Assembly (NCBI GenBank): GCA_963724695.1
Contig: CAVRVW010000002.1
Coordinates: forward strand, 103,577-167,576
Reading direction: 5' to 3'
Source of the DNA: CAVQFD01 sp963724695
GTDB lineage: Bacteria; Acidobacteriota; Vicinamibacteria; Vicinamibacterales; CAVVIG01
DNA length: 64,000 bases
The notes beneath the pieces are model-generated. The model was given only the letters and a program-made list of their open reading frames with translations, was not told the origin of the DNA and searched no databases. Below, one piece after another: positions 17,601 to 25,749 of the stretch. The position numbers and the translations under genes were made by a program. The first letter of the stretch is position 1. Every line of letters begins with the position of its first letter.

Positions 17601-19050
17601 CTATTGCTGCTGGCCCGTCGTCAGGGGCGCGCGGGGCGCCGGGAGCTTTTCGAACGCGCAGAGCGGGCATCCTGGAGCGTCCTCGCCGGGCTTGAGGCCG
17701 AGACGCTGGCGCCGGGCGGCGACTTCCTCCTGGAACTTCTCGTCGGTGAGCCCGACGGCCTGCATGATCAGGATGTTCATGTTGTCGATCGACCGGTGGC
17801 CCAGGCCCGACCAGTTGCGCGGGTCGGCGACGTTCCTGTTCGCCGGCGTGTTCTCGTAGTAGCCGGTCACGCGAAGGATCGTCCCGCGTGGCAGCAGCGG
17901 CGCGGCGTCGTCCGCGTACTGGTAGGCGCGGACCCAGCTGTGATCGTAGCCGGAGCAGCTCAGCGTCTCGATGCGCGAGCCCCAGATGGCGTCGAGGCAC
18001 ATCCGGACGGCGGCCGCATGCATGTGCGGCTCGAACACCGTGATCTTCATCGGCTGCGTGAGCGTCTGGAACGCTTCGATCTTCTTGCCGGAGTCGCCGC
18101 CACGGATGTCGATGTCGCCGGTGCCGACGGGGAAGATGCGCTCGTTCACCTTGGGCTGGTAGCCCTTCGGATGGAACTTGAACGCGACCTCGAGGTGGCC
18201 GGTCGTGTCCTTGCCATTCGCGTGCATGTGCACGTTCGGGAAGCCGACGCGCGAGCCGGCGCGCAGGAGCTTCCCGGCGTCGGGGTTGAAGACGTCCGCG
18301 TTGCGCCCGACCTCGTGCACGGGCCAGCCGCCGCCGAGGCCCGCGACGCCGCTCTCGGCGGCGCCCGGAGCCAGGACGCTCATGAGCGCGTGATGGAAGA
18401 TGAAGAGGCCGCCGACCGTGTTGGGTCCGGGCTTGCCCTGGGAATCGTTCACTTCCTTGATCTCGACCGCCGCGACGTAGCGATCTTCGGCGAGGCCCGT
18501 ATCGGCGAACGCCGGCGTTGCCCCACCAGTCGGGCGTCACGGCCTTCAGGCTGACCGGGGGCGTCGAGACGACGAGATCGGGCGTGCCGATGGTCCAGCC
18601 CTCGGCGCCGCCGAACACGAGCGGCTTCGGCATGTCGTCCGGGTTGCCGCGCGGCGCGCCGCTGTCCGCCCAGCGTGCGATCTTCGCCACTTCCTCGTCG
18701 CTGAGCGAGATGTCGTTCTTGTACTGCTGGATGCCGATGTCCTTCTCGATGTACCACGGCGGCATCGTGCCCTGCTTGCTGCGGATCGACGTGCGGCGCT
18801 TGATGGCCGACGCGTACGGGCGCGCCTCCTCGTAGGTGAGAAGCGACATCGGCGCGACCGAGCCGGGCCGGTGGCAGTTCTGGCAGCTGCGCTGCAGGAT
18901 GGGCGCGATGTCCTTCGTGAAGGTGACCTGAGGCGTGGCCGCCGGGGTTTGCCCCCACACGACAATCGGCGCGGAAACCGCGAGAGCGACCGCACCGCCG
19001 GCGAGCGCGGAAAGCCGACGCCTCGAAGCGGTGGATGGCAAGAACGGCAT
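17601..19050 (-). CDS. Cytochrome c fused to a copper type II monooxygenase-like (PHM-like) domain, one frameshift
   Basis: About 482 residues, secreted. A signal peptide (LAGGAVALAVSAPIVVWGQ) precedes a cytochrome c domain with CQNCH at residues 56-60 and MSLLTYEEARPYASAIK. The second part resembles peptidylglycine hydroxylating monooxygenase. It has a His-His pair (GGLFIFHHALMSVL), VHMHANGKDTTGHLEV, the HxH pair (VFEPHMHAAAVRMCLDA) and a closing Met in HRSIDNMNILIM. Together these could provide both copper sites (HH plus H, and HxH plus M). The tail has CPLC. One frame change lies near 18515 between the two domains. The fused heme domain could deliver the electrons that ascorbate supplies in animals; this is an inference. 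It is the first gene of the operon. Confidence 0.8.
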
Positions 19051-19229
19051 GTGCGGGTCCTCCTCGGACCAGGACGAAGTTACCGTCTGCTGGGTTCGAC
19101 GGAACTCCGCGGATCATAGCGCGTCTCGGACGCCGCTCCATGGAGATATTTCGGGCGGTTTTTCACGCCGATTCTCAATCCAGCCGAGGGAAGGCCAGGT
19201 TGGTGGGACCGTGGAGGATGGGAAGAATG

Positions 19230-19261
19230 CAGGGCGCTCCGGCATTCGCCGGAGCGCCCTG
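19230..19261 (-). terminator. Strong hairpin terminator behind the glycine-zipper gene
   Basis: A perfect 14-bp inverted repeat, CAGGGCGCTCCGGC and its complement around an ATTC loop, begins seven bases beyond the stop of the minus-strand gene at 19269. On the minus strand it is followed by a T-rich CATTCTTCCC. This is the clearest terminator candidate in the window. Confidence 0.75.
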
Positions 19262-19268
19262 TGGGTGG

Positions 19269-19730
19269 TTACCGGCCGTCGCGGTCGGCGTCGCCGGGCA
19301 GCGCACGTTCGACACGGTGCCACCCGTCTCGCACGGCATCCTTGGCGTCAGACCACGCCAAGCGCGACTTGTCCTTCGCGCGGTCCCAGCCGCGCTCGAG
19401 GCCGTCGGCCGCATCGTCCCAGGCAGCGTCGGTCTTCGCGCGCGATTCCCACCCATAACGGTAGGCGTCGCGGTAGTCGCCATAGTCGTACCCGGTCTTC
19501 ACGTAGGGACGGGTGCGATAGTTTGTGCGCCAATACGCGTCTTCGGCCGCCGGGTCGATCGCCTCGGCAATGGCGCCACCGGTGAGCCCGCCGGCGACGG
19601 CACCGACGGCTGCGCCGATCACCGCGCCGGCCGGGCCGCCCAGCGACGCACCCGCTGCCATACCCGTGACCGCGCCGCCCGCCGCCCCCACGCCCTCGCT
19701 GACCGAGTGGTCCTTTTTCAAATTAGCCAT
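19269..19730 (-). CDS. Glycine-zipper protein
   Basis: 153 residues. After a polar N-terminus there is a small-residue helix pair with Gly every fourth position (AAGGAVTGMAAGASLGGPAG, then AVIGAAVGAVAGGLTGGAIA), the glycine-zipper pattern of envelope or membrane-inserting stress proteins. The C-terminus is highly charged and aromatic (DYRDAYRYGWESRAK, ERGWDRAKDKSRLAWSDAK). No signal peptide is evident. A purine-rich AGGAAGGGA seven bases ahead of the ATG at 19730 rules out the longer in-frame start. It follows the BON-domain gene by 43 bp on the same strand and is closed by the hairpin behind it. Its function is unknown; envelope stress is a guess from the fold class. Confidence 0.65.
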   Translation of the reverse strand: MANLKKDHSVSEGVGAAGGAVTGMAAGASLGGPAGAVIGAAVGAVAGGLTGGAIAEAIDPAAEDAYWRTNYRTRPYVKTGYDYGDYRDAYRYGWESRAKTDAAWDDAADGLERGWDRAKDKSRLAWSDAKDAVRDGWHRVERALPGDADRDGR

Positions 19731-19773
19731 GGTGCCATCCCTTCCTGAAAGTGAATCCGAGGCGATGCCCCGG

Positions 19774-20202
19774 CTAGTTGCCAACGGTCAGCTCGTTGCG
19801 CACGCGGTAACCGACGGCCTTGGTTACGGCGATCTCTTCGGCGACACTCTTCTGTGCCGAGGTTGGCACACGACCCTTCAGCGTGACGGTCTTCGTCGCG
19901 TGATCGCTGTCGACGTTGATATCGCTCGCATCGACTCGGGAATCGGCCATGAGCGCCGTTTTCACGTCCATCGTCTCCACCGCGGCATCAGCGGCGCGTC
20001 CGCCGTTGGCCACGGCTCCGCTCACAGCCGAGCCCGCGTCCTTCGCAGCATCCGCCGTCGCTGAGGCGGCTCTCTCTGCTGAGTCGCTCGCTTTATCCGC
20101 GGCCTCCGAGGCGTTGCGTTCTGCACGATCGCTGCAAGCCACTGACGTGACGGCAATCACAGCCGCCCCAATCCAGGTTGTTACCTTCGTTCGAGGTGTC
20201 AT
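19774..20202 (-). CDS. BON-domain lipoprotein
   Basis: 142 residues. The leader TWIGAAVIAVTSVAC ends in a lipobox cysteine (residue 23). An Ala/Asp-rich helical stretch (SEAADKASDSAERAASATAD) leads to a C-terminal BON domain: DVKTALMADSRVDASDINVD, VTLKGRVPTSAQKSVAEEIA, and GYRVRNELTV. BON domains bind phospholipid or envelope components, as in OsmY. Transcribed away from the KaiC-like gene and just ahead of the glycine-zipper gene, it probably forms a two-gene envelope-stress unit with it. The frame is intact. Confidence 0.8.
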   Translation of the reverse strand: MTPRTKVTTWIGAAVIAVTSVACSDRAERNASEAADKASDSAERAASATADAAKDAGSAVSGAVANGGRAADAAVETMDVKTALMADSRVDASDINVDSDHATKTVTLKGRVPTSAQKSVAEEIAVTKAVGYRVRNELTVGN

Positions 20203-20376
20203 TCCTGCCTCCTCGTACCGTCAGGAGCAAGTCAAATGCCGCACGACGCACGACTGATGAGCGGTGGAAAGTTCCAGGAATGGTGCACGCTGCCCACACT
20301 CTGATGAAACCGTCGCCCTGTCCGCCTCCGCCTTTTCGCTGCCCCATGTCGCACATCGCCGAACGCGCCAGCTCAG

Positions 20377-20405
20377 CTTTCAGGTCGCACGCGTCACCAT
20401 ATACT
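20377..20405 (+). promoter_or_regulatory. Possible sigma-70-type promoter for the KaiC-like/kinase pair
   Basis: CTTTCA and TATACT are separated by 17 bases in the divergent region between the BON gene and the KaiC-like gene. The -10 match is good, the -35 match weak. Transcription would begin about five bases before the AAGGAG ribosome site at 20415. Confidence 0.35.
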
Positions 20406-20429
20406 TTCCGGTTTAAGGAGACCGCGACC

Positions 20430-21938
20430 GTGATGCAGCCGACTTCGAGCGTTGATCCCCGGCCGTGCGCCCCGACCGGGGTGCCAGGCCTTGACGACAT
20501 CCTCGCCGGAGGCTTTACGCGCCGGCGCCTCTACCTGATCGAAGGCAGGCCCGGGTCCGGGAAGACGACGCTCGCGATGCAGTTCCTGATGGACGGGGCG
20601 CGCCTCGGCGAGTCGGTGCTGTACATCACGCTCTCGGAAACCGAGGAGGAGCTCCGCGCCGTGGCGGTGTCCCATGGCTGGAACCTCGACGGCGTCGAGA
20701 TCCGGGAGCTCGTGCCGGCGGAGGCTTCGCTCGATCCCGACGAACAGAACACGATGTTTCATCCGTCGGAGATCGAGCTCGCGTCGACGATGAAGGCCTT
20801 TCTCACGGATGTGGAACGCCTGAAGCCGTCGCGCGTGGTCTTCGACTCCATGTCCGAGCTCCGCCTCCTCGCGGGGGCGGCCTTGCGGTACCGCCGGCAG
20901 ATTCTGGCGTTGAAGCAGTTTTTCTCGACAAGGGACTGCACGGTCCTGCTGCTCGACGACATGACGGCGACCGACCACGACCTGCAGATGCAGAGCATCG
21001 CGCACGGCGTCCTGCTGCTCGAGCAGCTCAACCCCGAATACGGCGCGGAGCGCCGCCGGCTGCGGGTCGTCAAGTACAGAGGCGTGAAGTTCCGCGGCGG
21101 ATTCCACGACTACGTGATCTATCGCGGAGGAATCCACGTGTTCCCGCGCCTGGTGGCCGCTGAACACCGCCAGGAGACGACGCGCGCGAAGCTGCAGAGC
21201 GACATCCCCGCGCTCGACGCGCTGCTCGGCGGGGGCATCGAGGAAGGGACGAGCACGCTCATCGTCGGCGCCGCCGGCACGGGCAAGTCCACGCTGGCGG
21301 CGCAGTTCGCCTCGGCCGCCGGGGACCGGGGACAGCGAGCGGCGCTCTTCATCTTCGACGAGAGCCCCGATACGCTGCTCACGCGCTGCGCTGGGTTGGG
21401 GGTCGATCTGCCCAAGCACATCGACTCCGGCGTGATCTCGGTGCAGCAGATCGACCCGGCGGAGCTGACGCCGGGCGAGTTCGTCCACGCCATCCGCCAG
21501 GCGGTCGAGGCGGACAATGCCAAGATCGTCGTGATCGACAGCCTGAACGGCTACATGAACGCCATGCCGGAAGAACGGCACTTGATGATCCAGCTCCACG
21601 AGCTCCTGATGTTCCTCGGCCAGAAGAGCGTGGCGACGATGCTGATTGGCGCACACCAGGGCCTCATCGGCGCGCAGATGTCGACGCCCGTCGATGCCAC
21701 GTACCTGGCAGACGCGGTCATCCTTCTCCGCTACTTCGAGAACAAGGGCGAAGTGCGGCAGGCCATCTCCGTGATGAAGAAACGGGGCAGCAGGCACGAG
21801 CGGACGCTGCGTGACTTCCGGCTCGACTCCGGGCGGATCACCGTGGGCGCACCGCTGCGGGAATTCAGCGGCGTGCTGACCGGGGTCCCCAGGTATGAGG
21901 GCCCCGCCGCGCTCCCGCGCAGCGACGAGGGCGTGTGA
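20430..21938 (+). CDS. Two-domain KaiC/RadA-like ATPase
   Basis: 502 residues with two RecA-type ATPase domains. The first has Walker A EGRPGSGKTTLA (residues 38-49), a Glu-Glu start (TLSETEEELRAVA) and a Walker B-like VLLLDDMTATD. The second has Walker A VGAAGTGKSTLA near residue 280, FDESPDTLLTRCAGLG and Walker B KIVVIDSLNGYMNAMP. This is the KaiC fold duplication without neighbouring kaiA or kaiB. AAGGAG at 20415 is nine bases from GTG 20430 and twelve from ATG 20433, so I take the GTG. The stop overlaps the start of the hybrid kinase (GTGA), suggesting that the two act together in signalling. Confidence 0.88.
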   Translation: MMQPTSSVDPRPCAPTGVPGLDDILAGGFTRRRLYLIEGRPGSGKTTLAMQFLMDGARLGESVLYITLSETEEELRAVAVSHGWNLDGVEIRELVPAEASLDPDEQNTMFHPSEIELASTMKAFLTDVERLKPSRVVFDSMSELRLLAGAALRYRRQILALKQFFSTRDCTVLLLDDMTATDHDLQMQSIAHGVLLLEQLNPEYGAERRRLRVVKYRGVKFRGGFHDYVIYRGGIHVFPRLVAAEHRQETTRAKLQSDIPALDALLGGGIEEGTSTLIVGAAGTGKSTLAAQFASAAGDRGQRAALFIFDESPDTLLTRCAGLGVDLPKHIDSGVISVQQIDPAELTPGEFVHAIRQAVEADNAKIVVIDSLNGYMNAMPEERHLMIQLHELLMFLGQKSVATMLIGAHQGLIGAQMSTPVDATYLADAVILLRYFENKGEVRQAISVMKKRGSRHERTLRDFRLDSGRITVGAPLREFSGVLTGVPRYEGPAALPRSDEGV

Positions 21939-23495
21939 CGATTAGCGGAAACAACGACGGCCGGCTGCTGTTCCTGGCCGCGACGGCTCGGGACGCGGCG
22001 ACAACCCAGGCCCTCCTCTCGCCGCTCGAAATCCGGCTGGACGTATGTCGAACGTTCGACGAGCTGCTTCGGGGTGTTCGGGAAGGCACCGGCGCAATCC
22101 TGGTGCCCGAAGAGGCGGCGACGCCCACAAACAATGCCGCGCTCGGAGCGTTGCTGGCGTTGCAGCCGCCCTGGTCGGACCTGCCGGTGCTGATACTGAC
22201 GCGGCCTGGCGCCGACTCCTCCGAGTCCGGCGAGGCGGTACGGAGGCTGGGGAACGTGACGCTGCTCGAGCGCCCGCTCCGGGTGTCCACGTTGATGACC
22301 GCGGTGCGGACGGCGCTCAGGGCGCGTGAGCGTCAGTACCAGATTCGTGAACATCTCGAGCAACGCAGCCGGGCCGAAGAGTCGCTCCGCCTCGCCGATC
22401 GGCGAAAGGACGAGTTCCTGGCCACGCTCGGCCACGAGCTGCGAAACCCGCTGGCTCCGCTGCTGACTGCCGTTCAGCTGTTGAAAACGTCTGGAAGCGA
22501 CGGTGCCGTGGTCAGCCGCGTCAGGCCGGTGATGGAGCGCCAGATCAGCCACCTCGTCAGGCTCGTGGACGATTTGCTCGAGGTTTCGCGCATTACCCGA
22601 GGCCTCATCGAGGTCCAGCGCGAGCCGGTGGATCTGGCGTTCGTGCTGCACTCTGCCATCGACACCAGCCGGCCTGCGCTCGACGCCGCCGGACACCAGC
22701 TGACCGTGGACCTGCCGCCGGAGCCGATCATCGTGCACGGGGACAGCGTCCGGCTCACCCAGGTTTTTGCCAACCTCCTCAACAACTCGGCAAAGTACAC
22801 ACGGCCCGGGGGGCAGATCGGCATAAGCCTTCGAAAGGAAGGAAGCCGCGCCGTCGTCTCGGTCCGCGACAACGGCATCGGCATCCCCGCCGATCTGCTC
22901 GGTTCGGTCTTCGAGATGTTCACCCAGGTCGATCGCTCGAGCCGCCAGGCACAGGGCGGGCTGGGCATCGGCCTGACGCTGGTGCGAAGCCTGGTGACCA
23001 TGCACGGCGGCACGGTGGAAGCCCGCAGCGAAGGCCCAGGGCGTGGCAGCGAGTTCATCACGGTTCTTCCGGTAATCGCGGTGGGCATCGCCAGGGCACA
23101 GGAGGCGCCAACCCAGGGGTTCTTTCCTCAGCGCCGGATTCTCATCGTGGACGACAACGTGGATGCGGCAGACACCCTCGGGGATCTATTCGATCGTCCT
23201 CGGTGCGACGGTCGAGGTCGTTCACGATGGGCGCAATGCGCTCGACGCCCTGGAGGCCTTCAAGCCCGACGCGGTGCTCCTGGACATCGGCATGCCCGAC
23301 ATGGATGGATACGAAGTCGCCAGGCGCATCCGGGCGATACCGGCACAGCGCCACATCCTGCTGGTCGCACTCACGGGCTGGGGTCAAGAACACGATCAGC
23401 GTCGGTCGCGCGCCGCGGGCTTCGATCACCACGTGGTCAAACCGCCCGATGTCCAGCGGCTTCGCGAGCTGCTGACCGTGGGTGGGCCAGCTTGA
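21935..23495 (+). CDS. Hybrid histidine kinase, one frameshift in the receiver domain
   Basis: About 519 residues, no membrane segment. The N-terminal 130 residues resemble a degenerate receiver-like fold (DGRLLFLAATARDAATTQAL). Next come HisKA with the phospho-acceptor (FLATLGHELRNPLAPLLTA) and HATPase with the N box (VFANLLNNSAKYT), G1 (VRDNGIGIPADLL), F box (VFEMFTQVD) and G2 (GGLGIGLTLVRSL). The C-terminal receiver has ILIVDDNVDAADTLG, the phospho-acceptor Asp in AVLLDIGMPDMDGYE, and a switch Lys in HHVVKPP. The frame changes once near 23183 inside the receiver. It overlaps the KaiC-like gene by GTGA and ends back to back with the convergent outer-membrane gene. Confidence 0.85.
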
Positions 23496-24242
23496 TCAGA
23501 AGCGCCCGCGCACGCCCACCAGGAACGGCATTGTCCAGCGGGCACTCTTATCGTTGATGGTCTCGAGCCCGGTGCCCTGCAGGTCGTCCACCTCCGACAT
23601 GCCGCCGACGTACCGGATGCCGATCTGGCTGAAGACGCCCATCCTCGGCGACACATTCCAGAGCACGCCGACATTGCCACCGAGGGTAAACGCTGCCGTC
23701 TGGTCGTAGAAATCCGTCGCGTCGAGCGTGAAATTGGCTTGTGGCGCGACCAGCACGACATCGGTCTTGTCGACAAATCCGATGCCGATCGTGCCCTCCG
23801 CGTACGGCCGCACGTTGCTGTTTGTTCGCCCATAACGTCTCATGCCCACGTCGAGGCCGAAACTCTGATAGTCGGAGTACTGGCCGTAGAGGCGGCTGGC
23901 GCCGTAGTCGCCCATGGTCGTGAGGTCTGCGTCGAGCGACTGGAAGGTGAAGGTGACCCGGGCTTCGGTCGACTCGTTGTAGCTGTACCCACCGCCGAAC
24001 CGGAGGTGCAGGCCGGTGCCGTACACGTCCTCGTAGCGGTTCTTCAAGATCACGACGGTCTGGTTGTTCAACGAGCCGATGGCGCTCGAGTTGATGTTGC
24101 CGCTGATGCTGTTATCCCACCCGATGCCGAACTCGACGTTCCACTTGTAGGCTGGCGGCTGCTGTGCCTGGGCCGTGGATGTCACAGAGAGGGCGGCCAC
24201 GACCATCGTGGCTGTGCCGAGCGATCTGGCCGTCATTGGCAT
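23496..24242 (-). CDS. Outer-membrane beta-barrel protein (OmpW/opacity-like size)
   Basis: 248 residues with a signal peptide (GTATMVVAALSVTSTAQA). Amphipathic strands follow and the chain ends in a terminal Phe (MPFLVGVRGRF), the signature recognised by the outer-membrane assembly machinery. Strand-like pieces include WNVEFGIGWDNSISGNIN, LHLRFGGGYSYNESTEARV, GLDVGMRRYGRTNSNVRPY and IGIRYVGGMSEVDDL. The reading frame stays open upstream to 24404, giving an in-frame hydrophobic peptide (AVAALFALSVAVGLVSARLI) that could be a separate or read-through product. I start at 24242 (24236 is also possible) because the signal peptide begins there. The ligand is unknown. Confidence 0.7.
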   Translation of the reverse strand: MPMTARSLGTATMVVAALSVTSTAQAQQPPAYKWNVEFGIGWDNSISGNINSSAIGSLNNQTVVILKNRYEDVYGTGLHLRFGGGYSYNESTEARVTFTFQSLDADLTTMGDYGASRLYGQYSDYQSFGLDVGMRRYGRTNSNVRPYAEGTIGIGFVDKTDVVLVAPQANFTLDATDFYDQTAAFTLGGNVGVLWNVSPRMGVFSQIGIRYVGGMSEVDDLQGTGLETINDKSARWTMPFLVGVRGRF

Positions 24243-24406
24243 GCGCCTGCCCTCAGCGCCGCGAGCAGCGAGCTGCCCGGTAGCGCCCGAATGCGCGGCG
24301 GCCCTCATCATCATCACCAGCACGGCGTTCAGAATGAGGCGTGCGCTGACGAGGCCCACGGCGACCGACAGCGCGAACAATGCGGCGACCGCGATCGCGT
24401 CCATGG

Positions 24407-24559
24407 CTAGATGACCGGACGGCGTCCGTTCACGAAGTTCACCAGCATCAGCACCAGCGCGATCACGAGCAGCACGTGAACGAAGGCGCCGATGGTGTAG
24501 GTCCCGACGACGCCGAGGAGCCACGCCAGCAGCAAAATGATCGCCAATGTCATCAACAT
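24407..24559 (-). CDS. Lmo0937-like small membrane protein (50 aa)
   Basis: A 50-residue protein with two transmembrane helices: MLMTLAIILLLAWLLGVVG and FVHVLLVIALVLMLVNFV, separated by TYTIGA and closed by NGRRPVI. This is the compact pattern of the Lmo0937 family. The ATG at 24559 is the first of two (the second is at 24553). It lies just ahead of the outer-membrane barrel gene on the same strand. The family has no established function but is often found beside stress proteins, which fits this neighbourhood. Confidence 0.7.
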   Translation of the reverse strand: MLMTLAIILLLAWLLGVVGTYTIGAFVHVLLVIALVLMLVNFVNGRRPVI

Positions 24560-24708
24560 CACTGCACCTCAGAAGGCTGCACGCCTTCGAAACCGGCCGC
24601 ATCAGGGCGGCGTGCGTCGTCAGTGCAATTCGAGAGCCGTACCGTACCGGCTCGGCTGTAGCGCAGCCGATCGTGATGCGGCGATCTATGTTCGCGAAGG
24701 TATCTGGC

Positions 24709-25083
24709 CTAAAACCGCGGCAGGATGGGACGCACCTTCCAGCGCATGTAGGCCACGAAGGCGAGCAAGGCGAAGAGGACCGCCGTAATGACCGCCGAAC
24801 TGTGTTCGGCGCGTTGCACGTGTACTACCGTCGCGCCCACCATGATCGGCAGCAGGCACACCGCCGCCAGCGGGATCAGGCGAGGCATGATCCGCGTGAG
24901 GCCCGGCAGCGTCAGCCCGACGGCCGCGAGGACTTCGGCCACGCCGAGGAAGAGGCGGAACGGCGTGCTCATCATCGCATTCATGGCTTCGACCAGATCC
25001 GGTGGCGGGGCGAGCAGGAGCCAACCGTGCGCCGCAAAGGCCGCCGCGAGCGCGACCTGTAGCACCCATAACAGAGCGTTCAT
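24709..25083 (-). CDS. DoxX-like membrane protein
   Basis: 124 residues, four transmembrane helices: LLWVLQVALAAAFAAHGWLL, FRLFLGVAEVLAAVGLTLPG, IPLAAVCLLPIMVGATVVHV and VITAVLFALLAFVAYM. GVAEVLAAVGLTLPG is the DoxX-family core. AAGGAG seven bases before the ATG at 25083 overrides the longer upstream frame. DoxX-like proteins are linked to quinone- or thiol-redox functions in some bacteria; nothing more specific can be said here. It is divergent from the DUF6496-like gene across about 150 bp that hold no other gene. Confidence 0.8.
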   Translation of the reverse strand: MNALLWVLQVALAAAFAAHGWLLLAPPPDLVEAMNAMMSTPFRLFLGVAEVLAAVGLTLPGLTRIMPRLIPLAAVCLLPIMVGATVVHVQRAEHSSAVITAVLFALLAFVAYMRWKVRPILPRF

Positions 25084-25235
25084 CACTGGTCTCCTTTTCG
25101 CGAGACGAGATCCTCGAGCCGATCGTAGTCGATGCCAGCCAAAGTTGAGCTCTTCGGGAGGCCCTTGGTACAGCAAATGCTTCGGGCGATGAGAAGGCAG
25201 AGCTCGCGACGCCTGCTCGGGAAGGGGGACGTTGG

Positions 25236-25463
25236 ATGGCGAAGTACGGAGAGTCGGCTTCCAAGACTGTGGCGTCCGCAATGCGCCGGCGCAAGAGGGG
25301 CACGCTCAAGAGCGGGTCCGGCCAGCGGGTCACGAGCCGCAAGCAGGCCATCGCCATCGGCCTGAGCGAGGCGAGAGAGAAGGGCGCCAAAGTGCCTCGG
25401 AAACAGACGGCCAGAAAGCGCAGCCGCTCAGTTCCCGCCGCCGGCGGGGGTGAAGGACGCTGA
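25236..25463 (+). CDS. DUF6496-like small basic protein
   Basis: 75 residues, strongly basic. The conserved core is MAKYGESASKTVASAMRR then KRGTLKSGSGQRVTSRKQ and AIAIGLSEAREKGAKVP, closely matching the family pattern of Lys/Arg-rich repeats ahead of an AIAIGLSEAR signature. These proteins are of unknown function, and their composition suggests nucleic-acid binding. A GGGGGA precedes the ATG by six bases. It is followed 26 bp later by another small basic protein, so the two are likely co-expressed. Confidence 0.75.
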   Translation: MAKYGESASKTVASAMRRRKRGTLKSGSGQRVTSRKQAIAIGLSEAREKGAKVPRKQTARKRSRSVPAAGGGEGR

Positions 25464-25489
25464 TGTCCGATCGCCATCCGTGACCGTTC

Positions 25490-25708
25490 ATGCCATTCAA
25501 GAGCCGGGCTCAGCGGCGCAAGTTCGCCCAGTTGCTCGTCGAGGGGAAGATCTCTGACGAAACCTACGAGGAGTGGAACCGGTCGACCGGCCGCAAGAAG
25601 CTGCCCGAGCGCGTGACACCGGTTGCACGCCGGAAGAAGGTGGCGGCCCGGAAAACCAGGAGGCCCGCGCGGCGGCGAACATCCGGCCGGACATCCCGCC
25701 GGAAGTAA
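25490..25708 (+). CDS. Small basic protein with N-terminal MPFKS motif
   Basis: 72 residues. The N-terminal half, MPFKSRAQRRKFAQLLVEG followed by KISDETYEEWNRSTG and RKKLPERV, is a conserved small-protein pattern that I have seen in many soil bacteria without an assigned function. The C-terminal 25 residues are almost only Lys, Arg, Thr and Ala, a tail that could bind nucleic acid. It comes directly after the DUF6496-like gene, and both share the basic composition. Confidence 0.65.
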   Translation: MPFKSRAQRRKFAQLLVEGKISDETYEEWNRSTGRKKLPERVTPVARRKKVAARKTRRPARRRTSGRTSRRK

Positions 25709-25749
25709 AGGTCGACAAGGCGTGCCCAGTGGCCTGCCCGGAGAGTGTG

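Noticed and set aside
20394..21797. 467-codon minus-strand frame opposite the KaiC-like gene
   Set aside because: Shadow of a clear two-domain ATPase; its sequence resembles no protein.
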